64,000 nt of DNA, taken from contig OY754334.1 of the NCBI GenBank assembly GCA_963573305.1, forward strand, positions 88,347,848 through 88,411,847, given 5' to 3'. Source of the stretch: Pyrrhosoma nymphula (lineage: Eukaryota > Arthropoda > Insecta > Odonata > Coenagrionidae). The notes under the pieces were generated by a model, which ran no database searches, had not been told where the DNA came from, and was given only the letters and a program-made list of their open reading frames with translations. Position numbers and translations under genes: made by a program. The number at the start of each line of letters is the position of its first letter. The stretch's first letter is position 1. Of this stretch, positions 12,801-24,800 are shown one piece after another.

Positions 12801-15800
12801 TCGTTTCGTGAAGACAATTCAACTATTTTTTCAGCCCAATAAGCAAAATTCTAAACGCTAGTTCAGGAAAACGAACAAAAACAAATTCTGAACTAACGAA
12901 TATGTTTTTTGGGGGGGGGGGGTTTAAATCCTAAAACTCCCCCTGTCCGTACGCCACTGGCAACAGTCTTTGTACCCAATGCATGAGAAAAAAAGCTCAC
13001 AAAAAAGTATGTAAATGTTCAAACCTTATGGCTCACATGTAGCTCAAGCTAGGGATTTTGCGTGTAATCAAGCACCCCAAGTTAATTACATTTGGGCCAG
13101 GGCAAGTGTTAATGATATTAAGCAAGTAAAGTATCATATTTTGAATATATGTATATCCTTTGGAGTGGGGTCATTCCACACCAACTCTAATGTCTGTGGC
13201 ACTTAAGTGACATATTAAATTGAATATTGCACTGCATGTAGGCATATAAAGTAAAAGTTAATATTAAAAATATTTTTCCTTGAGTCACAGAACACTGGAT
13301 GTACTGAAGGGTTGAAAACTATATATTCAGTGAACTGAAAAATGTTTGCTGCAAAATTTTGCAGGAAAAGTAGTACATTTACACATATAATGAGACAGGA
13401 CATCAACACAACCTTGAATAAAGCACAATCCTAACTTTGAACATTTATTCCCAGGAAAATATGCAGATTGGCTGGTTAGTTGACAGGTATTAAGTATAAC
13501 CATTCAAAACATTATCTTAAAGATAATATTTTATTCTATTTTTGAAGGATTATTTACTGTTTTCCATAATTAGTGCTAAGAGAGAATTTAAGGGAAAAAA
13601 CAGCATGATATTTTTACCATTTTTTAAACCAAAACTATAGGCAAAGTTGAGTATATGTTTCATTTCATTTCCTCCGTGCCAACTATTGTAATAACACATT
13701 AGTTACAGTGCATTTTTAAAAGAAAAATTGCAATATTATTTTTACTGAGAAAAAACACACCATGAAACACTATTTTACATTCAGATTTATATTTGAGGTA
13801 CAACTACTGTCAGTTTCATGCCTGTTATTGAACTAAAAGGGGAGCATCCAATAGCCAGGTCTCAGATGTTGACAAAATTTGACAGGCAGAGAGTCCTAGA
13901 TTGAAGGTAGTGATGCAATACATTGGAACAGGCAGGAGGAGGTATCAGAAGATAACTAATAAACCTCAATGAGAAACTAATAGAGTGAAGGAAAATTGGT
14001 GAAGAAGGCATCACGACAATTTAGAATAGCTAAAGCATTACATACTATGGTGAGGAAACTGTCATGTGATCAGAGAGGGAAAACGATACAAAAAATGAAG
14101 GGCAAGGCAGAGATGATACTTACTGAATGGGAAGAGATTCAATAAGTATCATCTGACATCTATATGACATAGACAATGGGCTGAGAACTTAGATACAGAG
14201 AAGGAAAGCACATTAGAAAGGGATAAACTTGAACCAGGGACACTAGACAGAGACATAGAGAAGGCACTATGGGAAATGAAGGCCAGTAAACTTATGGGAG
14301 ATAATAATATCCCTTCAGAGTGAAAAAGAATTTGGGAAATAATGGAAGGTGAAGATTTTTCAAACTAACAATAAGTCCTTGGATCTACGAGGAGGAAGTA
14401 CAGATGGAGGACTTTGTGAAAAGAATTTTGCTCCCTATCTCAAAGAAGAAGAAATCATCAGAGGGGCAAGGGCTATAGCACAATTAGTTTAGCTTCATAC
14501 ATGGAAAAGATTGTGCTAAAAATAACTAACAGAAGGCTGAAGACAATAGCAAATGAGGACTTCAGAGATGGTCAATTCAGGTTTAGGAAGGGGAAGGCAA
14601 CTCAGGATGCAATTGAGGTAATTAGAACACTTAAAATCAATATGTTTTTGCTGGTGTTGTGGATTTTGAAAAGGCATTTGAAAGATTGAATTGGGAAAAA
14701 CTAACAGAGATACTCATGAAATTAGGAGTATATACAGAGATAGGAGACTTATTCGAAACTTAAACGACCTAGGGGGCACAGGACAAGGTGGCTGAAGGAG
14801 AATCAAGGTGGGAAGTTAAAGATCATGGGGTAAAAGATTACCCATTGTCGCCAATGGCTTCTGACATTTCTGTTGAGGAAATGGTAAGAGAAGCACCAAA
14901 AAAGCTGGATGTAGGAATAAAGTTAGGACAGTTGATAGGGGGCACAGGACAAGGTGGCTGAAGGAGAATCAAGGTGGGAAGTTAAAGATCATGGGGTAAA
15001 AGATTACCCATTGTCGCCAATGGCTTCTGACATTTCTGTTGAGGAAATGGTAAGAGAAGCACCAAAAAAGCTGGATGTAGGAATAAAGGTAGGACAGTTG
15101 ATAATATCAGTTACGTTTGCTGACGACCAGGCATTGGTTAGTCAGTCGTTAAAAGGATTGCAAGTATTGGTAGATGCATACGAAAATCAGAGTGGGAAAT
15201 AGTGAATGAAGTTGAATAGTAAGAAAATGAAAGTAATGGCATTTCCTCCATCAAAAAAGCAAAGCTGGTGATAAAATCAGAAGGCCACCAAATAGAGCAA
15301 GAAACATTTTATGTAATTACTTGGGTCTTACAATGGAGGAAAATGGGCTTAGTATCAGGGATATTAGGAGGTAAATGGCGTTAGCAAAGGAAGTGTTTGC
15401 AAAAAAGAGAGAATTAATGATAGGGTCCTAGAGTTAGAATGTAAAGGAAAAACAAGTGATGAGTTAACTATGGAGGATGGTGCATGGCCCAGAAATATGA
15501 ACTCTGAAGACAGTTTTACACAGGGCATGAAATTGCACAACTTCAAACTGCATTTTTTTCTCAATCGGGCGTGCATTCATTTTCGAATTAGACCAGGGGC
15601 TATTTTGCCATCTCGCGTTCATGCATTCCCGCATGCGTTCTTGCAATTCACGGCTTTACGCGATGCAATTTGAATTGCACGTTCATAGGTACATCAGATA
15701 GTGCAATTACATGCCCCATGTAAAATGGGCTTGAGGGAAGAGGTTGAGAATAAGTTGCATCCTTTGAAATATGGGTGTGGAGGACAATGGAGAAAGTACA

Positions 15801-18800
15801 ATCGACGGAAAGGAAAACAAACAAGGATGTGCTCAGCATGATGGGTGAGGAGAGGAAAATTGTTGAGGAAATGAGGAGAAGGCAGAGTAGATGTTGAAAC
15901 AAGTAATGACAGCCGAGGGAATGCTGAAGGCCATGATAGAGGGGAGTACGTTAGAGGGTTTCATATTTTCTTAATTCTTTTTCCACATCTAGCCAATATC
16001 TTCTCTGGTTCTACTTACAATATTCCAGTCCTATGGCAGTGTGTTTTCCAGTTATAACTTAATGACAGTACATATTTACACCTTCAAGAATGATAGATCC
16101 ATTTCAAAAGACACGAGTCAGTGGGAAAACAATGAAGGATTAAAATCTAAACTAATAAGAGGAAAAGAGATTATATTAACCCCAAAAAATATGGAAATAG
16201 TTAAGCAGAAGCAGACAATTTTTGTTCCAGAAGATCTTCCCCACCAATAGCAACACATGCTACTACATCTTATCAATTTTTATGGGTCATATAACATAAA
16301 ATATCCTACACCAAGTGAAAACTGACATCCGAAAGGAAGTCAACTTTCCTTAGTCAAGAAAATGAAAAACCCATCAGGATCATATAGATTCATTCTAATA
16401 ATCTACTAGGGCAAATCAACTTTGACCTTGGGTCAGCTTTAAATGCATGCCTCTTTTTACCCATATGATAGAGAAAATTTAGGCTACTTACTTCCAGAAC
16501 TTTATTAGCATCTTCTATTATCCGGTTCAGGCTATGATCCTTTCGCAGGTATTCGGAAAACAAGTGGTTTTGCCTAGCTCTTTTGATGATTTTATCATCA
16601 ATATCAGTCACATTCATTACGTACATAACATCATACCCAAAGTAATCAGACAACACCCTCCTAAGAATATCAAATGAAATGTAGGACCTGAAAAATATGA
16701 CATTAAATGATGTTACAAAAATAGAGTGACATAAACAAATAGAATAATAAAAATTGGTTTCCTTTTAAACTGGCCATCCAAAGCTTATTTATGCTTCACA
16801 AACACATTTAATGCCACAAATTTGAAATAAACTTTATTTATAGAGGTAAAGTTTATTTGAGAAAATAGGATTTGAAAATTTTTTAACAAAACATTATGAA
16901 AAAATATATAAATTCATTTTAGCATGCTTGTAATTTAGGCAAAATATATTCTCAGTTTTTCATCTTCAGACTAAGCCATAAAAGAGTCCAGAGCGAGTTG
17001 AATTTTGAGTCGCAAAGCATTTAATTCTGCCATCTACTCCCTAGATCATTTAAATATAGTAAAATTTCAATTAATACATATTTACTAAAATTCATTTTAG
17101 CAAGGCTTAAAAGACTATCAAGGGGAATAATCAAAATCTCAGGAACAAAAGCTGAGTCCTACTCAGGAAGGACTTGACTTAGAAAATGAATTTTTGGTGA
17201 CGTCACAATCACGGCAAATCTCAACTTTTAAATGGCATTATTTGAATTTTCTGAGGTAGTGACATCAAAATTCCATTAGCATCGAGGTCTGAAAATTAAG
17301 ATGGTCTTCCTGAATATGGTACCTGATCTGGTTTGTGTGATGTCTACTATGCAGTTCCACAAGCAGAGAGCATAGGTTAAAAACACAGTAACAGATATAT
17401 TTCATCGGATTACATAACTCTATTTGTGGTGAGGAGAGTATTTCTATGAGAACTTCTACGGCTGAAACTCCTACTGCTCTGTTTGGATCAACAGCCGAAC
17501 AGTACCCTAGCAGGGAAACCTATGCTTAGAAAAGTCCATAGAACCATTCGCCAAAAGATGAATGAGGGTAAAAAGTAACCTTATTTGCTGTTGTATTTCA
17601 ATTGAAATAAATGGAAGTAAAAACTTTTCTTCTATAGCTTTTGTTCTGATAATGTTTTCATGTTTGAGTGATCATCACCTTCAGAGCTTATTGTTCATCA
17701 TTATTCACTGTCAAAGTTTGTTTTCATTAGGGCAGAACGAATAATAAATTTGGATATAAATAGTTACATATATAAATACAGATAAATTCAGTTATTTGTA
17801 TGGCAAGGGTGCAGCAAAATCCCACAATTTAATCAAATTTTAATGAAGTTATTGGTGGCAGCCAAATTTTAACTTTCTCAAAACACGGTACATTTTTGGA
17901 GTGAATATTTATCACACTCATAGTTACTCGAATTATTCTAAAAAATATGAGCACCTTTCAGGACTATCCAAAGTATTTTTAGCTGCACCATCAGGAACTA
18001 TAGCATCATAAAGGTTTTTTCGCTCAGCAAAATTAGCATCTTCTTTTGTCTAAAACTTTTTAATGACATGTAATAATTCTGAATGGGTTGAAAACTAGAT
18101 CATTATGAAGGGAGAATGTATGTAGACTTGAGGCATTTGAGATGTGTGTTTGGAGAAGAATGGAGAGGGTAAGCTGGGTGGCAAGGAAGACAAACCACGA
18201 GGTATTTGATATGGTGAGAGAGGAGAGGAAGCTGGTGGTGGATGTTCAGAGAAAGCAAAAGGAATGGATGGAGGACGTTTTGAAAGGAGAGGGCATGTTG
18301 AAGAGGGTGATAGAGGGGAGAATGCTGGGGAAGAGTGGAAGATGATAGGAATTTTGGACGAAATAAGAAGAGTAAGACGATATGAGGAATTTACGAGAGA
18401 TTTGATCCAATCCATCAGTAGGAGGGAAAGTAAGATGATTCCCAGATTTTGGAATGTAAGGATAATGACTGTCCAAAAACCTACCAATCAGCTGGTAGAC
18501 TACCCAAATGAATGAAATAATTCTAAAAGCATTGTTAATTTTGGAACAAATAATGAGGTATAGGTTATCCAAAAAAATAAGGTAATCAGCTTACCCCTAA
18601 TTTTCAAATTTTAAGGTGGCCAATGAATAATTTTTGAAGAGAAAAGATTTGACGAGGGAGTGTCTGAGGAGAGACATAAAGAAAGACTTCATGATCATGA
18701 CATTGAATGGTTTGGAAACTTGGTAATTACAAGGAGAAAGAGGATGTGTGAAGAGAGTATACATTTGAGATGTGCGTTTGGAGAATAATGGAGATTGTGA

Positions 18801-21800
18801 GTAGGGTGGCAAGGAAAACAAACAAGGAGGTATTGCACTCAGTGGGAGAGGGAAGGAAGTTGGTGGTTGAGATTTGGAGAATGCAGAAAAATGGATAGAG
18901 GGTATCTTGAGAGGTGAGGGCAGGTGGGAGGTGATAGGCAGGAGAGTGAGTGGAGGGAGAGTGAGAGGGGATAACGCTGAGGAAACATGGAAGATGAAGG
19001 AAGAGGATAGGAATTATGGATGACAAGGAGATGCAGTAGGTATGAGGAACTCGCTAGATCTGATGGAAAGCATGTAATATGTGGTAAAGTGAAAATGTGG
19101 CCCAGAAGTGGGGAAGTTAGGGATTGGACTCACAAACTCTACCAATCAGATGATTGAATGACTAATGATGATATAGGTATGTATCTACTTTCTGATCCTC
19201 CAAAGACTATGATACTGACTTGTAATGTATGAAAAATGAATAAATATGATTGGCTAAAATTCGCGCCACTTCCTCGGGTATCAAGACCCTGGATGTACGA
19301 GGCAGTCTGAGAAACCGGCTGGGTCGTGGCAGTCAATGTGTTCCTCTCACATAATGCAGTTCGCTGATGTTTTTATTAACCGATTCCTCAATGCCTGTAC
19401 GTTACAATTGGCAACGAGGTGTGTATTTTCGTAGCCTACCTTAAAGTAATTTCAATCCGTGTGTGCAATGCAACCAGTTCGATTGTACGCAGTTAGTTTT
19501 TTTTACGAAAATTAGAACGGAAGGAAGTTGTATGTCCATTACCATGCGCCACGTGTTGGACTCAAAATCTGAACATTTTGATGTCTGAACATGAAACGGT
19601 GAATATTAGGCCGTTATTCATTAAGAAAATGGAGCAATTATGTCAGGTATTATTGGCGGAATCGGTGAATTCGATAACTGCGTGGAAAGTTGGGACTCTC
19701 ATATTGAGCGTTTTGAACTATTCGTGGACTGCAATAATGTAGCAGATGGGAAAAAAGTGAGCACACTACTAACTGTCGTAGGTGTGAAAACCTATAGTTT
19801 ATTGTGGGATTTGTGTGCGCCTGCAAAACCGTCTTCAAAAACTTTTAACGAGTTAGTGAAGTTGATTCAGGAACACTTGTATCCTAAGCCATCGTTCATT
19901 GCCGAGCGATATAAGTTTAGTAAGAGGAATCAGCATGATGGTGAATCCGTAGCAGAGTACATCGCCAGCCTCAAAAAGTTATCCACCTACTGCGAGTTTG
20001 GCGCGGCTCTTAATGACTACCTCAGAGACCGATTGGTGAGCGGTATCAGAAGCGAATCAACCAAGCAGAGATTACTGGGAGAGGCAGCCCTAACCTACGA
20101 CCAGGCAGTGAAAATCGTCTGCTCGGTGGAGGCAGCGGAGAAAGATGCAGCGACGCTGACGGTCAACGGCAGCAGCGGCCAAGTCCAGCGGATGGCAGTG
20201 CAACAACGTCCACAGACGAAGGATGGGTGCGGCGTAAGCCGGAGCTCAAGATTTGAGAGAGTGCAGTGTTTGTGCTGTGGGCAGTATGGCCATTATAGAA
20301 AGCAGTGCAAGTTGTTTGGTGTTGTGTGCCATAAATGTGGTAAAAGAAATCACATTTCTAAAGTGTGTAAGTCAGTAGAATCTGGTAAGACACCAGACTA
20401 TCAGTGTTCTAAGTTTAAGAAAAATGGGCCTAATCAGTCTAAATTTCAGAATAAAAGGTATGCAAATAATGGGCAACACAATTTTGTGAGTGATGACCAC
20501 TCTAATGTGAGTAATTCCAAAAATATCTCGGGTAACGACCACTTCGAAAATTATGTTGAAGATGTACAGCATTTATTCAATGTGTGTGCAAGAGTGACAG
20601 AAGGAACTAAGGTTGGCCCTATTAAAATTAAGGTTTTAGTTCAAGGTCGGGAAACAACTTTTGAAGTTGACACGGGAGCCAGTGTCACTGTTTGTAGTGA
20701 CCATTTTTACAAAAATAATTTCAGTACTTGTACATTGTTGCCTCGTGATCTCACTCTGCGTTCATACACTAATGAGCCTATTTTACCTGTAGGAAAGGTA
20801 ACGGTCGATGTTTGCTATGAAAATATGCATTATAGAAATTTGGATTTCTATGTTATTAAGGGAGGCTCACATCCATTAATGGGTCGCGAGTGGCTCAAGA
20901 TACTTGGAGTTGACATTTCATTTAAGAGTAACTTGTGTGCTATTGATAAACCTATCAGTAATGACACTAATGTTGATTTAAGGAAATCAGAGTTATTCAG
21001 TCAATTTCCTGAAGTATTTACTGAAAAATTAGGGCAGTATAAGGGAGAACCTGTAAGGCTTAACCTGAAGGAAAACGCTAGGCCAAGGTACTTCAAACCA
21101 CGACCAATACCCTTTTCTTTAAAAGGTAAAGTCGAAAAAGAGCTCCAACGCTTAATAGATGAACACATTCTAATCCCTGTAAATAGTTCTGAGTGGGGAA
21201 CACCAATTGTGCCTGTTTTAAAAAAGAATGGCGACATAAGGATATGTGGTGATTTTAAGGTTACTTTAAATCAGTATTTGGAAATAGATAAATACCCTAT
21301 CCCTAGAATTGAAGATTTATTTGCTAATTTACAGCAGGGAGTAAGTTTTAGCAAATTAGATTTGAGCCAAGCTTATATGCAATTACAGTTAGATGAAAAC
21401 TCTCAAAAACTATGTACAATCAGTACGCATAAGGGTCATTTTTCTTATTGCCGAAGGCCCTATGGAATCTCGTCAGCCCCTGGAATATTCCAGAGGGTAA
21501 TTGAGCAAGCCTTGCAAAACTTAGAAGGTATCTCAGTATTCATGGATGATGTTCTTATCACTGCTCCTGATAACGAAACTCATTTTCGTAGATTGCAAGA
21601 AGTATGCAAGCGCTTTAATGAAAAAGGCTATTCAGTCAGAAAAGACAAATGCACGTTTTTTGCGGACCAGGTAGAATACCTAGGGTTTATCATAGACAAA
21701 GAGGGACTGCACACCTCTCAGTCTAAAATATCAGCCATAGTTAATGCACCTATTCCTAAGACTGTCACTGAAGTCAAAGCATTTATTGGTTTAATTAATT

Positions 21801-24800
21801 ATTATGGAAAGTTCATCAGTAACATGTCAACAATCTTGAGACCATTATATAATTTGTTAAGAAAGGGTGTGACATTTAAATTTGATGAAGAGTGTATAAC
21901 ATCTTTTAACCATGTCAAGGAAGTGTTAACTAGAGCCCCTGTTTTAGCACATTATGATCCTAGTTTACCTATAAAACTAGCTGTTGACGCAAGCTCTATG
22001 GGTGTCGGTTGTGTATTAAGCATCATGACCAATGAAGGTGTGGAAAAACCGGTTGCATTCCACTCCAGAACGCTATCTCAGGCAGAATGTAAATACTCAC
22101 AGATAGACAAAGAAGCCTTAGCAGTTGTGTATGGTGTAAAAAAATTCAACCAATATTTGTATGGTCGTAAGTTCACAATATGCACGGATCACAAACCTTT
22201 ACTTAGCATTTTTGGGCCAAAGAAAGGGTTACCCATTTTTGCTGCAAGTAGACTTCAAAGATATGCCCTGTTTCTGTCTGGATATACTTTTGATGTTCAG
22301 TATGTAAAGTCAGAAAAGCATGGAAATGCAGATGCTTTGTCACGTTTGCCATTAACAACTAAACATATGTATAGTAACAATGATCCATAATGGAAGGGTA
22401 CCTATTTACATTGCATTGCTGAAAGTTCTGTTCCTTTAACTTTTGAAAATGTTCAAACTGAAACCCAAAATGATCCTATCTTGAAGAAAGTGTATAACTA
22501 TGTCATGCATGGTTGGCCAAATTTTATGTCGGAAGAGAATGGTGAGTTACTGCCATACTTCCAAAGGAAGGATGAGCTCACGGTAGAGCTTGGAGTCATA
22601 ATGTGGGGATATAAAGTTGTTGTACCCAGAAAAATGCGTAGCTATGTGTTGAATGAGTTGCATGCAAGTCACTTAGGAATAGTGAAAATGAAGTCCATTG
22701 CAAGATCATATATTTGGTGGCCAAATATAGATGAAAATATTGAGTCATTAGCAAATAGTTGTTCTTCTTGCCTCATGGAGAGATCTAACCCAAGTAAAAG
22801 TCATTTACATGTTTGGCACTATCCATCTATGCCTTGGGAAAGACTGCATTTAGATTATTTGGGACCTTTGCATGGCAAGATGTACTTAGTAATTGCTGAT
22901 GCATATACTAAGTGGTTAGAAGTGTTTGAAGTAAGCTCTACTAGTGCTAAGTTAGCTGTTGAGAAGCTGAGAGAGCTATTTTCTAGATTTGGACTACCAG
23001 TCACAGTTCATAGTGATAATGGACCTCCATTCACATCATTGGAATTTAAGAACTTTATGTATCAAAATGGTATTAGACATACATTTTCACCTGCTTATCA
23101 TCCTCAGTCCAACGGACAAGCTGAGAATTCAGTAAAATATGCGAAGCGTAAAATTAGACTAGCTTTCCAGGAAAATTTAGATATAAAAGTAGCCTTAAAT
23201 AGAATGCTTTTCGATTATAGAAACTCAATTCATTCTACAACAAACGAGTCACCGGCAAAATTGATGCTCAACAGACCATTAAGGTCTAGCCTGGATCTTT
23301 TGAGACCCAAAGTAGCCAGAACCATACAACTTAAACAGGAAAAACAGGAGTATTTTGGTGGGAAAAAGGGTAGAATTCTCCATACAAATCAACCTGTGTT
23401 GGTGAGGGATTACCGTAGTAAAAACAAGTGGATCGAGGGTGTCGTTCTGCAACAACTGAGTAGCGTTATATTTTCTGTTATGGTCAAATCAGGGCAAATT
23501 TGGAACAGGCATATTGATCAGCTGATTGCCCTTGACAGTAATATTGTTAACAAGAGTCAGCTGTCCTCACGACCACATGAGCCTGTTGTTGCCAAGGCAT
23601 GTGTCCCTGCTACTCCAATCAAGGTTGGCAATTCCCATGTCATGAAATCACCCGACAGTCTGACTACCCCTCTACACCCACCTCCTCAAAATAGTGCTAT
23701 GCCTTTACCCACACCTAGTCCGTCTCTGCCACCACCTTCCCCTGTCAGAAATCGTTATCCTACTCGTACAAGAAAACCAGTAGAGAGATTAAACTTATAA
23801 GTAAAAATGTTTGTGATTTTTTTTGTATATTATGATTGAGTGTATTATTTCGTTTTGTTGTGAGGATAGAAATGTTATTTAAAGAAAGAGTTCTTGTTTG
23901 TTTTCTTATTGAGTTGATCCACATCTTATGATTGCAATATGAATAACTTGTGATTTTTTTCATCCAGGTGTGTTTTTCATGTATCAGATATTTGTGTGAA
24001 GATCCAGAACTTGTTAAAAAAAATTTTTGATGGAGGAGATGTAATGTATGAAAAATGAATAAATATGATTGGCTAAAATTCGCGCCACTTCCTCGGGTAT
24101 CAAGACCCTGGATGTACGAGGCAGTCTGGGAAACCGGCTGGGTCGTGGCAGTCAATGTGTTCCTCTCGCATAACGCAGTTTGCTGATGTTTTTATTAACC
24201 GATTCCTCAATGCCTGTACGTTACATAAATTTGTTCATTGCCATGGCTTTAACTTTGGGTATAATAATTTTCTATACTAGCCCTTAAAATTCTTTTTTTA
24301 ACTGATACATTTATGTAACTATTTTTACCCCCATATAGTAAGGACGGTTTCCAGAGTTTTTGAACTATGTAATGGGATTTGCAACAAATGCTTCCTTCAG
24401 GTGTTATCAACATGAATGATTATAACTGAATTTCCACCATCAATGTGAATGACTGCAATATATACTTGATCGCAAAGCTTATTCACAATTCTTAACATGT
24501 TCACTGCTCAAAACACACCCGGTGCTGTTATAGCTATATATTTTGCCCTGTGCCCACAACACATCCTGTGCATTCTCTCTCCTTCATTATGGCATTCAGG
24601 GGCGAATATATGGGGGGGGCCAGGGGGCCCGGGCCCCCCCCGAAATAGAGCTGCATGGCCGCGGCAAGGGGCGCTCGGCGCATGCGCGGATACCTACACT
24701 ACAGCCGGTCGCCGCTAGCCAGCCGGTCGGCCCCCCCAAAGTTATAACCTATATTCGCCGCTGATGTCATTTCCTTCTTTAGAGCAGGGCACAATGCTAC

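Larger units (their letters stand above)
19221..24225 (+). mobile_element. Ty3/gypsy LTR retrotransposon, nearly intact
   Basis: Two 186-bp LTRs (19221-19406 and 24040-24225) begin TGTAATG and end GTTACA. They differ at only about four sites, so the insertion is young. A primer-binding-site candidate TGGCAACGAGG follows the left LTR after two bases. A purine-rich tract TGGAGGAGA precedes the right LTR. One long gag-pol frame runs from 19640 to 23800, broken by a single stop at 22388-22390. No matching target duplication is seen (left flank TGACT, right flank TAAAT). It lies in CARS1 intron 1, antisense to the gene. Confidence 0.95.

Noticed and set aside
24497..24764. Plus-strand frames of 73 codons
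   Set aside because: They cross the hAT-type MITE and its flanks in two frames and have no protein features.
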